The position numbers and the translations under genes were made by a program. From Formicarius rufipectus (taxonomy: Eukaryota; Chordata; Aves; Passeriformes; Formicariidae), in assembly GCA_013399695.1 (NCBI GenBank), contig VXAU01002306.1, forward strand, positions 269,526-333,525: 64,000 nucleotides of DNA, read 5' to 3'. The notes under the pieces are model-generated. The model was given only the letters and a program-made list of their open reading frames with translations, was not told the origin of the DNA and made no database searches. The stretch's first letter is position 1. Each line of letters opens with the position of its first letter. Below are positions 1 to 12,030 of the stretch, piece after piece.

Positions 1-1794
1 TTACCATGCAAGTTTTCAGCCATTTCAGCATATGGATGAGCAGAGCAGAGGAGAAGCAAGCCTGATTGTAATTACATTAAGCACTTTGGCAATAAGGAAA
101 AGTTTGTACTTGTACACAGATGGCTTTATGTTACAACGCTATAAATGTGCCAAGTTTCACAGCTTCACCACATGATGCAAAGAAGGGGCTTGATCCAAAG
201 TCTGTGCAAACCTGCTGAAAAGCTATCCCTGATTTCAGGACATTTTTATCAGGTTTGTGGTAAGTCCACTGGACATACCTGGATGAGGGAATTGCCTTTT
301 GTACTTAAATACAATTATTTTTAGACCATTTTAAGCCGGTTTGCCTATTTTAGCTCAAGTCTTCATGCTTTAGTGACTCTGGGTTTTTTTTGAATGAAAA
401 ACAATAGAGTCCAGTTCAGGTTGATTAAAATGAATTTGGCTGCCCACTAGCTCTCATATTTCCTGGAAACTGAAGCTTTGGGGGAAAAATAATACATTCT
501 TATTCTATGAGGCCTCCTGAGTCCTGGTGGTTTTGATTCAAGTCCTATTTTCTGTGATCCTCACAACTCTAACACTTAATGAAGCTAACTGATTTTAAAA
601 CTTACTCTAAAAGTCCTTAATTTAGAAAAATAAACAAAAATTCTGTCAACCCATTCCTCAGTGTCTTTCTCTAACTTATTTTAAGTTAATTAATCTTCAC
701 CCTGACAGCTCTCTGATGATGCATTATGTTAATACATCATAATGACAATACTTGTGATATATGATGAATACATTTTCTGCAAGGGATATCACCTATGCAT
801 TCCATCTTCCCAGCACAGCAGAAGGTAGTTTGAGAAAAGGGAGAGAAGGAGAGATAAGGGATACTCTTTATCCAGAAGGCAAAATCTCACAAGCAAATGT
901 AGAAATAAGTTGACTGCCCTTGTTAAAATACCAAAGAGAATAAGAAATAAAATGCCTTTTATGCATAAGCAACTTCTTGTGTAATCAGTAAGATTATCTG
1001 TTTGTTCCTCAAATACTGGTGTTCAGGTTGGATTATAAAAAGAAAATCTACTAACATGCTTGTATCAGTCATGCTAATACAGGAGCAACAAACTCCAGGA
1101 AATTATCATGATGACTTTGATAGGGTTGAAAGACTGTGATAATGAGAGGTGCAATATTTAAAAGGGGAACCAAGGTGCTCTGCAAACAGAAATAACTGGC
1201 AGCCTCAGTGGAAGATCTGGTGAGAGTTATGTATACTCCAGGGTCATCCATGACTGACATAAAGCAAAATCCCAAACCTGGACAAGGTGATGACAGGGGT
1301 TTTCAGTAAGAAATAGTGAATTTTTGATGTGGATATCTGGCCTTCCACAACACCATTGCACAGTTGAACCAGATCATAGGTTGGTGTTTGCCGTGCTGGG
1401 CTCTGCACAAACACAACAGTGTTGGCCTCAAGCAATTTAAACTCAATTTCAGAGGTTTAGAATGCAAAATCAGCCCCTGGCTTAGTACTGCCTGTTGCCT
1501 GAGCAGAAGGCAGAAATAACTTTGCTCCAAAAGCTGGAACATGTGACTGTGTGGGTTGAAGAGCATGAGATTTGACAATAAGTAGTTTAAGTGACCCTCC
1601 AGGTGCACTTGGGTTCCACACAGGCAACTGGTGACTACCTCAGTGCTCCTGTTCTTTGCATAAACACCACAAAGGTGATCAGAAACCACCCTGAGTCTAT
1701 CAACAGACTTCTTTTTCCAGAAACATGATCTTTTCATTCACTACCAAATTACTGAAATCTTAATATTCAGCTTAGGTACAGAGAAAAATAATAA
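1..1794. other. Unique AT-rich DNA, no gene seen
   Basis: No gene or named repeat is visible. The minus strand has an open frame of 144 codons (1303-1737) that begins with ATG. A second minus frame (about 1244-1560) stays open apart from one internal stop. Neither gives a protein I recognise. A short inverted repeat (cattatg at 722-728, cataatg at 738-744) lies in an AT-rich stretch and is the kind of structure expected by chance in such sequence. Confidence 0.7.
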
Positions 1795-1863
1795 CAATTA
1801 AAAAAAAATCAAACCAAACCAAACAAACAAACCCAACAACAACAAAAAAAAAACAAACAAAAA
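1795..1863. repeat. A/C-rich low-complexity tract
   Basis: The plus strand holds almost only A and C, with runs of A broken by CAAA, CCAAA and CAACAA units and no fixed period. Neither flank resembles CR1 or another element I can name. Similar A/C-rich tracts occur at 36.0 and 44.7 kb and a T/G-rich one at 38.3 kb. An old poly(A)-like run that decayed and re-expanded by slippage is the simplest reading. Confidence 0.85.
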
Positions 1864-4800
1864 GCAGTGGAATGAGCATCTGGCTTTTTAGGAATTCTGA
1901 TATTGATCTGATGTTTTGGTGAAAAACTTGACTTTTGCAAAACACAGACTTCCTTCAAGACCAAATTGGTATGTCTACCGATACTCCACAAGTGTCTGAA
2001 GCCCATTTGAACCACAGTATTTAGATTCCTAAGGTCATCTGCTCCACGTGATTGACAGAACTGCCTGAGGATAAACATCTTTCATTATCTCTCTTCTCTT
2101 TCAGACTTACCCACAGGTACCCACTGTGCCACTTAAATAGAGTCTGATGATAAATGTTCTGGTCTGACAAATACTCAGATCTCTTCACAGGACTCATGAG
2201 AAGAAGAGCAAATGAAGTACTTTTTGTTTCTGCTTGGTCTTGCTGATGCTGCAGGGGAGAGGTGGATCTGATGCCTGTTTTATGAAACAACTCAGAGGCC
2301 TGAGGAATTCTTTTTTAGATGAAGGATTAGAAAACAAAATTCCTATGAGACATTTAATGAGAGAAAGAGATGTTGTAATTAAAATTCACAGAAAAGGCTT
2401 GAAATATTACAGTAAGAATGAAATGTAAAAAAAAATATAAAAATGTATCTAAACATGTATCAGTGTGCAATCATCTGAGCTGAGAAGCAAATTGTGTTTG
2501 AATGCAGTGACACTAACATCAGCTCCAGTGTAAAATTCTGCATAAAGGGGAAGCCTTGGATATTGCTCTTTTGACTTTTCTAGAAACACTAAAGAGCCCC
2601 AAATATCTGACAGGGACTGGCAGGTCTCACTGTCCCAGAAACGCTGAAGATGGGAACAGCAAGAGCACAAACAAAATTACAGGAGTGTCACTGTTACTCT
2701 GTCAAACACATGAAAACAAGCAATGATACCCAATCACCTCTGAATGTGAATGGAGCGTTACTGAAAGGTGCTTGTTGACCTCTGAATCTTCAATCTGCAG
2801 AAGAGATATGAGCTATAATGAATATAGGAAGCCACGAGGTGATAGCCACGGTGCATTGCTAGCAAACCTATCTCCCAAGAGATGATTATAGGCAAAAATA
2901 AAAAGGTTCTAATGGAAATCAACTGATACAATCAACACTACTAAATCTACTGTCACTTTTCTATGACCACTTGCAAGAGCCTATTGTAATGTAATTTTGC
3001 ATTGCAAGCATTTGTCCTTCATTTGAAGGGAAACAACCAGCTCATGCTGTAGATGAGCTATCTTTTTGGATACTGCTGCTCTGAGTCAAACAGACTGCAT
3101 TACCAAATCTCATTAGTGGCAGATGTCGTGGGCATGCCAAATGTCCTCTCTTTTCCAGAAAAAGATCACAAAAATCCAGGGTAAAGTTTGAGAAGTGTCA
3201 CAACTGGATTGCCTGTCATGCAGGAATACAGTAACATTCAGGATCACCCCTAAACCCAATGATATCAGTTTAAAAGAAACAAAAATCTGAAACAGAGCAA
3301 CTTTATTAATAAGGTTATCAGTTGATTCGAATAATTCAATTAGAATGTTCCTTGTGGTTTTTTTCTTATTTATTAAATGAGAAGCACATACAGAATTTCC
3401 TGCTAACTGTCATTCAACCCATAGATCTGTACTACTGTAAAAAATTGCTCAGCTAAAGTTCACACAAAACAAAAGTGAAATTACCCCAAAGGAATCTCTG
3501 TGTTTCAAGACAATTTTCTTGCTGAGTTTCAAATATTAAAACTCTCCCAGTTGTTAAATAAAGAGTGATGAGAAAATGCATGCAATTTTAATTTCCACTG
3601 GGATTATGCCTGGTGTGAGACAATCATGTTGTTAGATATTTTTCTAAAGACTAAAATAACATTATAGCATCTGTGAAGGATGTTATGAAGAACAAGGTAC
3701 TGAAATAAAAAACATTTTTATCCCAGATTGGCTACTTGTTATGCTTTTTGCTGAAATTGCTTGAATTAGAATTTACACAAAGCTTTATTATCTAAGACAC
3801 TTCAGCTCAACTTGGTTTAACTGATGTATCTATTAGCTTATCTGTCTTGTAGTTAGTGAAGGCTTGATATATCAACTAAGGGGAATCCATGCAAGTACAA
3901 TGGATATTAATAAAAAATGACATAATGTTCTCTTGTTTCCTCCCCCTCCAGCAGCGGCAAAGCAACAGCACATTTTAAAATCGAAACTGGTGATCATAAT
4001 GCCTCCTGAGAAGCCACAGGTTAGTGGAGTGGTCAGGTTTTCACAGCACCTGTGCACCTGCCTTTGTTCTTCCTTTGGGGGTTGGTGGGATTTCAGGTAC
4101 TTTTAAATGATCTTTGTAGGGAGACCAAACATGAGGAGTGACAAAGAGGAACTTTAAAAAAAACCACAAATTGCAATCTTAAATATAACTAGTTCAAAAT
4201 CTTTGTCTCATAATCAGGGGCTGAGAAATAGATATACCAGGTATGAAGTATCACACTGTAATGGTAAGAAGCAATTTGCTTGGGAGATTAGGCTCTGGCT
4301 GGTGAAGAACTTAAAGGAGTTTACTAAACAACTCCATTGCCAGAAAATTAAAAGTGTCAATAACCACTAGGAAAGCACCCTGCTAGAAAAGCAAACATTA
4401 CCTTGTTTGATTTTGTTTATTGCCTTGTTTAAAAGAACTGTAACTTTTTTCTAAAATATTTCAGACTAGAGGAATGAAATAACATTAATGAAAATACTAC
4501 CTGAAAAATGTATCAATTTTGTAATTGAGGATAAATACAAAAATATTGACAAAATTGGAAGTAAATAGTGACAATATCATATGTTTCAGTTCCTGTACCT
4601 CTTTAAATATTGGTAAATTAAAAAAAAACATGGGACCTGCTTTCTTCAGACTCTTTCAGGAACCTACAAAGTACTTTTCTCCTTTTCTATTAGTAATGTT
4701 ATTCAGCCATATATTTAGGTCAAGGATGAGACAGGAGGAATACTATTTTCATCTCAGTCCATTTTCAGACAGTTTTCACAAAGGAAATCCTCTCTAGTAA

Positions 4801-7800
4801 ATACTTTCTCCAGCCAAAGTTTACATGAAACCAATACTTTTCCAAATCCACTTATATTTAATTGTCCTGATGCAGGTGTTTTCTGAGGCAGATGTTCTAG
4901 AGGAATTTCCTAGGTTAGAGGACAGCTTGTGTGCTTTGTGCTGTCTCCTCTTAAACTGCAAACTTATTCATGGAAAGGGTAAAATTCTAGGCAAGGAAAT
5001 CACATTTGTGGATCTTGGCCTAACACTTGTCTGAGTATAAGGAATGGGCAATGGTAGGAATTTTACCATGGATTCCTTGACAGGCAGCTGCATAGTTGAG
5101 GAGAGCTGTGAGAGTGACAGGGAGTTTATGTATCCTGGAGATATGGGGAAGCACAAAGGAAATAGGAAGAAGGGGGAGAAAATTAAGTGGCAAAACCAGC
5201 AGTTACTACAGTGGAACTGTTCTGCTGGTTCATTTTTTTTGGACTTGATTTAGAAAGAAAAATAATATGCAATTTTTTCCAGATTTATTATGTTTGGAGG
5301 TAGTATATTTAAGCAGAATAGACAGCATGGGTGATAGGAGTGAGAATCTAATGATAATACTAATTAAGGGGAATTTCGAGGCCAACCAAAAGTGAAGGAG
5401 GCAAATTCTCTGCCCCCTGCACTATTGACAAAGTGGACCCTCTTCCATTTCTGGACATTTCCAAAGGAAAACTGAGACTAAACATCATAAGTGAAGACAA
5501 AACAATATCAGATTCAGGATCCAGGCAACAGCTCCAGAAAAACTGTTCCAAAGCTAAGATAACAATGGCAGCAAATCCAAAAGCAGCAACAGGGCTCTAG
5601 GAGTCACCATACCTTCCTCCTTTCTTCTGGCCTCTGATCAGAGACATATGAAGGGTGTTAGTCCTCTTGGAGGCTGACATGGAAGATCCTTGCATTTACA
5701 TTTGCATTCACGCCCATACAGCTTTGAAAAGATTACTCCAGACTGGTTCTACACGACTCAAGTCCATGAAGTAGAGAACACAGCAAGCCATCCCTACAGT
5801 CTGTAATCTTAGTAGTCTCCATGTGAGTTTCTGCTGGGCTGGCCCATGGTGTAATAGCCCTATCCTGCAACCCTAAGGTTTTCCCAAAGGCAAAACCAGC
5901 CCTTAACGGCTTTTGTAAGTGACACAAGAGTTTATATCTAGGGATGAGAGAAAGCCTGTGCCAGTTCCAACAACAGAGCTCAGACTTGTGTGAGGTCACA
6001 TATCAGGGAACCCATTTTGCCACAAAGTTCCTACAGCCCGAACTGTGGTTTGCTAAACAGGTAGCAAAGGAGATCTACATCTGGCTCATTTCTCCTAAGT
6101 GGCCAACACAAGATTTTAAAACCTGCAGGGGTAGAAGTTTTCTCTCTCCGCTGTGCTTCAGAAACTCAACGCCACTTGAACTGGTTCTTGAATTATCTTT
6201 GCTGTACCTGAAGCACCCTAAACAACAACATTCTCAAAAAAAGAAAGTGCAGTTTTGAATGTGCAAGGTCAGCAGTGAATTACTTGGAAAAAATTAAGAG
6301 AATATCATTTGGAACAGAACCATTCACTCTTTACAACACTGTAGCTGTCAAAAACATAAACCATAGAAACAAAAGTTTAAATTCGAGATAAAAAAGCAGT
6401 TTAAACGTCTTTAATGACCTCTGTACAATAAGAGGAGCTGCAGAGCTCATGCCAGTGCAAACAGGAGGAAAAGAAAGCCAGTCCCTGAAACTGGCAATAG
6501 AATTCTGAAAAAGTCAGATCCCTTTCCCTTTATTCCATAGACTGTTTGTGAAATGATGGGCGTATTTAAACTCAAGCCTCAAACACAGAGAATGGGTGAT
6601 TAATATTCTCTACTTCTGTCCTGCCTAATGAGTTTGTAAGATCTCTCATTAATTGTTTGTCCCAGTCATAGCACAGCTGAGACCAGATCTCCTTTGGGGC
6701 CCCTCTACTTTATGATGCAATTAATGCACATAACCCTATGCCATTTATAGTTCTCAAACTCTAACATGTCACATGTGCTGCGATGATGGTATTTTGGGAC
6801 CAGCAGTGTCTCACTGGCAGCAGACCTCCTTTCTTTGCATCCCTTGTATCTACCTGTGTTACAACCCCTCTACTCTCCTGGGTGCTGGAGCTGATGACAA
6901 GCAAGAGCATCCTATTATAGGAAGATAGAGCAAAGCAGAGATGGTCAGACAACTATTTATATGCGTCCAATGGATCAGCTCTCCCTTACTTTACTTACAA
7001 AAGAAGGTTAAGGGTGGTGAAACTCTCACTGGCCTCAACTGGGCCAGAATTTCTCCTCTAACGTAAATGACATTATTTGTCAGTGCAAGGAGGGTTTTGC
7101 TCAGACTTTCTTTCTCATCTCACCTTTTCCAAGTAATTTTTATGTCTCCACTGAAGAGATTTTCAACCACTACTGCTCCATCATTAGATATATTGCTTCT
7201 TTTTGTCCCAGAAGGATTTCATTCTATGTATTTACTTATTCAGTTTGTGTTCCCCCACAAACTAACATCTTCTTTGCATTTAACAGGCAGTAGAGAGGCA
7301 TGCAAAATCAAAGCTCTGTTCTGCTGAAGCTGCAAGATGAAACATAAGAACAGTACTAACTTCAGGGAGTTTTGTAGAGAGAAAATAGGAAGTGAAGCAA
7401 CTTTAAAAAATGCACACTTTTCTAATGCATTAAAGCCTTCATTGCTTTTGCCAAAACTTCACTTTTAAGAAGAACCAGCTGTGGATTTGATTTCCATGTT
7501 TCTCAGCCATAAGTCAATAGAGGATTCAATTCTAAAGCACGAGACCTATAACATACAGTGTGAATCATCTCTTGTCTGCATATAAGATAGCACGGATACA
7601 TAACATGCTTAGTGAAAGCTTTATCACCAAGGAAACACATTCATAAGCATTGAATCTAGCACCTTAACATTTACAACTCACTTAAAAAAAAATGTCAGCT
7701 GTAAATAAGTCCATACTCATAACTCGAATTATGTGGTATCTATCACTCATACCTATTTTAAGAATTCCTCATCACCTAAGAGTGGCAATGGGCAAAGCCA

Positions 7801-9500
7801 ATTTGCAGAAGTTAAGAGCTTCTGGAGATCTGGACTCTGATCTACCCCAAGTCAATTGTTTTAGTGAGATAATAATTTTTTGGTAATTATGTTCAACCAA
7901 TCCATAAGTAACCCCTCACAGAATAGGTTTTATCTAGTGCCACTTGCTATTTCCTAAAGGTCATGAAGTCTCTTTTTCTCACCTCTAACAGCTCACCTTT
8001 CCTGGGTGCACTATGGGGAAGCATAATTCCAGCAGAGTGGAAATTCAGTCAGCAAATGAGGCATTGACATAAATATTCATGGGGGAAAAAAACTTTTGAA
8101 AAAATGTTGAGAAAAGAGAGTAGGTAAATCACAGAATCCTCAGGAGACTACTAAGACATGCACTGACAATTTACATAGATTTGCTTAAAATTTTGCCCGT
8201 AATTTAAGAAGTGTTTTCATACTTACTGAATTATCACCTTCTCACCAGTATTCGGGCATCTCTTGAGCACTGGACACTTGATCAGGTGCAGAGCAGTTGT
8301 CCAGATACCGTGTGGTACCCATTTGTCATATCATTGATTTACAGTCTGGCAATTAGCATGAGAAATAATTCTGGATTATTCAGGGAAATGTTTATGCCCC
8401 AGTCAATACCCAACAATGTGAATTTGTCCTCTTATCTAGGATTCTTTCCCCCTTTTTCAGACCAAGGGTTTTCAAAAGAAGGAGAAACTAATTTTTAAAC
8501 CCCTGGAAACCAAACCAAGGACCTGATATGAAGGTAAGCCATGGGAGAAACACGTGAACTCACAGGGACCATCTGCATGTACAAAGCCAAGTGTCTGTAT
8601 AAACACTGTAAGATAAGTATTATCTCAGGATAGAGTCCCAGGAGAGTTCAGCACAACTTAATATGGTAAAGATTCAGTTTTAAGACATAAAATTGCAGGA
8701 AATTTTTTTTAAAATGCTTGATTATGACTGGTTCTGCCTGTAGTTGTGGTCACTGATAACACTTTTACTGACCTTGGTAGGAAGAGAGGGAAACTGATGC
8801 TGTGTGCCCTTAGAAAGCTCTGAAAATGCAATATACTTAAAATATTTGACTCCTTGCAGTTAACCCTACAAAGACACACATTCATGGAGACACTTGTTTC
8901 ACTGGTTCCATTAGGCTAAATAGAGACAAATAAATCGAGCTATTTGCCAACTCATGACTCAAAATCACCAGTAGTCATCATAAAATCCAGTGCCAATAAG
9001 AGTTTGAGCTGTAGAATGCCAGACTCCAGCACCAAAATTTGACCATTCAGGAAAGAATACTATAAAAATGATTATTTCAAAGCCTCTAGCCGTGAAATAA
9101 AAAACTTTGGCTGGTGGGTAATGATGCAATCTTGAACTTTCACACTATATCTCAGTAAATATTGCTGCACTATAATTGAGTTCATCAGGTTCCATGAGCA
9201 TGCCCGTTCTTCTCCATTTCTGAATGATTTTCACTGGTATGATGGAAAGGACATTACTGTCTACTGGGAGCTTGTCTGTGCCAACTTGGAGCACAGTCTT
9301 CCCAATTGGCTATTTCACCCTTGTTTATAGTTTTTCTGCTTTCAGATCCACCCTAATGGTGACAGTGACCAGAGGGATACAACACATGCACCTTTTACAA
9401 AACCAAAATGAGAGGTAATGTTAAGGTTTCCTCCTTTTCTTTTTTATTTTACATTTTTCTAAAGCAAACCTTTTGTTTAACCCTGATGCCATAAAAGAAG
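1864..9500. other. Unique AT-rich DNA, no gene seen
   Basis: No gene, RNA gene or mobile element is recognisable in this stretch. The open frames are short, at about 105 codons or less (for example 5944-6258 on the plus strand), and none gives a recognisable protein. Base composition is even and AT-rich, and only short A or T runs stand out. Confidence 0.75.
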
Positions 9501-9604
9501 GTGATGTCATAATTTATGATATTAAACTGGTTACTAAAATGTCATTACACAAGTGATGTTTTAATTGATGATGTTAAACTGGTTAGCAGGAAAGTGTCAA
9601 GTGT
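9501..9604. repeat. Diverged tandem duplication, two units of about 52 bp
   Basis: Unit one starts with gtgatgtcataatttatgat at 9501 and unit two with gtgatgttttaattgatgat at 9553. Both continue with the same core, ttaaactggtta, and then drift apart. The spacing equals the unit length, so this is a head-to-tail duplication followed by substitution. Each unit carries an ATGATrTTAAACTGGTTA block, which could be a duplicated protein-binding site. No coding frame passes through it. Confidence 0.75.
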
Positions 9605-11819
9605 CACTTTCATGACATAAACTGCCAGTTATGATTATATAATATCAATTATTCTTTGGAAAACTGCATTAGATCAGTTAGTTCTGAATCAGTGTAGTTG
9701 GGGCAGGTTCATATTTTTTTAAATGCTGTTCATCCAGTTCCCATTATTAGGAGTAAAATATACTTCGGATGCAGTTCAGACTGTTATAACTCTCTCCTTG
9801 AAACATAATACCTACCTTTCTCAATTGCCCTTTCAGATGCCATCAAATCAACAGTGAGCTAAAACAAAAGCTGTGAGACAAATTTTGTAGGCTTGACTGA
9901 GCTTGCCTTGTTCTGCAATCACACAGAAAGCAAACTTTTGGGATGAAGGTAATAAAAAATAATAAAACATAATTTTAATAGTAGTTTAAATACAGAATAT
10001 TAGGATTTGCTGACAGAATGTTGGTTACTGTGAGCTGTGTTTTGATGCTGGATCTCCTAAATCTTTAGCGTCCAGCTGCTCTCCAAATTCCTCTAAATCT
10101 TTCTCAGGCACAGAACCAAGAGAACATAATAGTATCTGAAATGCATGTAGTCAGATCTTAAAACTTAATCCCTTTTAGGAACAGTGACATGTAAAGGCAG
10201 ACAGTTTGGTTCGTGTGAACTCTCTGGGTCCAAAAGGAGTAGACTGATTCACTGCTGATGCCGATCTGATCGAGCGAGATTGTAACATTTCCCTGTGCCA
10301 GACCTGCATTCTGTTCCTTGCTGTCAGTGACACAACCCTGGCTAACTGGCCAAGCTATTCAGAGATGTCCTGATAACAAGTTAGATGCAACATAACAGGA
10401 TGAAATTCTTAGGAGAATTTCAGAGATGAAATCTCATCTATTTTATTGCAGAATAGGTACAATTCCATTAACAAGGGACTGTCTCTTGGTCAAGACTGCT
10501 GGATTTGTCTGAGTTTAAATAAGAGGGTTGCTCCCATAGATATTCCCTAACGTAAAACAACAGAAAACTGCAATGGGAAAATAAAGGATATTACAGCCAT
10601 GCAGTCACACTGACCCTGAGAAACAGTGGGGACTCCAAAGCCAACAAAAGTTGACTGCTAAATAAGCCACACTTTTACTTTCCTGAACAGCTCTGTACTT
10701 ACAGCAGTTGTGTTTTATGATGAAAACTGAATGTGGAGATGACTAAAAAGAGCACATTTCTCTCCACTCTGTAACCTCTATCATTTTTTATCAGATCAGA
10801 AGCCACAGTTCTGGGGAAAAATTCTTGTAGGTTGGATCAAAAGAGTTGCGGTAGATGACAAGGGAGAAGTTGCAAAGAGGTAAGAGAGGAGTGTGCTAAG
10901 AAATAAATAGAAAAATGTACTCATAATTTTCATTAGGTTTAATGGAGTTGGTAGAATTTACTCTGCAGGGCAAGACATTGAAAACTTACCTCATGATTTC
11001 ATCCATGCAAAAAGAACTTCTTGTCTCCTTTTAAGTCTCGTTCTCTACATGGTTTTGCAAGTAATGGATTTGCATATTATCCCACTCCACCCATCTTTCT
11101 GACAAGATTAATAATGATTACTGACTTGAGTTCATTAAAAAAGAAAATGAAAAAGATAACAGAAATAAAGAGCAGGGAAAATAAATGTTAAGTATAATAT
11201 AATAATAATAAAATAAAAATGTTAAGTATTGATTATCCACATGCATTGTGTGTTTTGTTAGCAATACATTTCCAGGTAGGACCTTACCTGTCAGATTTTG
11301 GGCATGTAAAAATTCCATCAGATATCAGATCTTTAATGCAGATGGCAAAATAATGCCAGAATTTTGAAAGTTTATCCCCTTAACCTTCTCTTACATCTTT
11401 TCTGTCTCCCAGACAATCTGATTGGACCCCATAACTATTTTCCTCTTTTCCTGATTGGTTGTAAATATTTAAAATACACTTTGAAGACAGAGAGAACCCC
11501 TCATCAGGCGTCAAGCCATGCACCATAATCACTCTAAGTTACATAACAAGTCAGATAAAATATAAGCATCAAAGAATGCACACTTGTTGATAAGACAGAA
11601 GGTGGAAATCCTGTAAGCTAGATGCCTCTTAAAAGAAAGAAGAGGATAAAAGTTCTTTCAAAATCTTAACAGGTTGACCCTGCCCATCAATGCAGTTGCT
11701 GCACTGTGGAAACGCGTTCATAGTCCATGGTAGTATGGATCAACCTGCAACAAGGGCCCAGTTTACAAAAGTGAAATTCCTCCTAACGTTTCCCTGTACC
11801 TGAATGAAGTCATCCAGAC
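9605..11819. other. Unique AT-rich DNA with a small AAT-rich patch, no gene seen
   Basis: No gene is visible. At 11183-11230 an (AAT)n-like run is flanked on both sides by the same word, aaatgttaagtat, so a short segment has probably been copied around the microsatellite. The rest is unremarkable. Confidence 0.7.
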
Positions 11820-12030
11820 ACTAGTGGGTTTTGTAAAAATTATATCATAATTTATAATTGGTTGCTAATTAATGTCAGATCACAGTGGAATTCCTATGGA
11901 ATTACGGAGTGGAACCTCTTTAATTACCAGTTTATAATTATAAATCTCGTTGGAATGAAAAACACATTCTGTAATAAATGATTATGATTGTGAAAGACTT
12001 CTTTGACTAATAAAATCTTCAAGTATGTCT
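11820..12030. promoter_or_regulatory. Candidate conserved non-coding block dense in homeodomain-type sites
   Basis: The block has many TAAT/ATTA cores (for example ttgctaattaatg and ctttaattacc) and a perfect 14-bp palindrome, tttataattataaa, at 11931-11944. It does not read as a microsatellite because the sites are set in mixed sequence. This texture is typical of developmental enhancers in vertebrate gene deserts, but conservation cannot be seen from one genome. Assigning it a function is inference. Confidence 0.3.
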
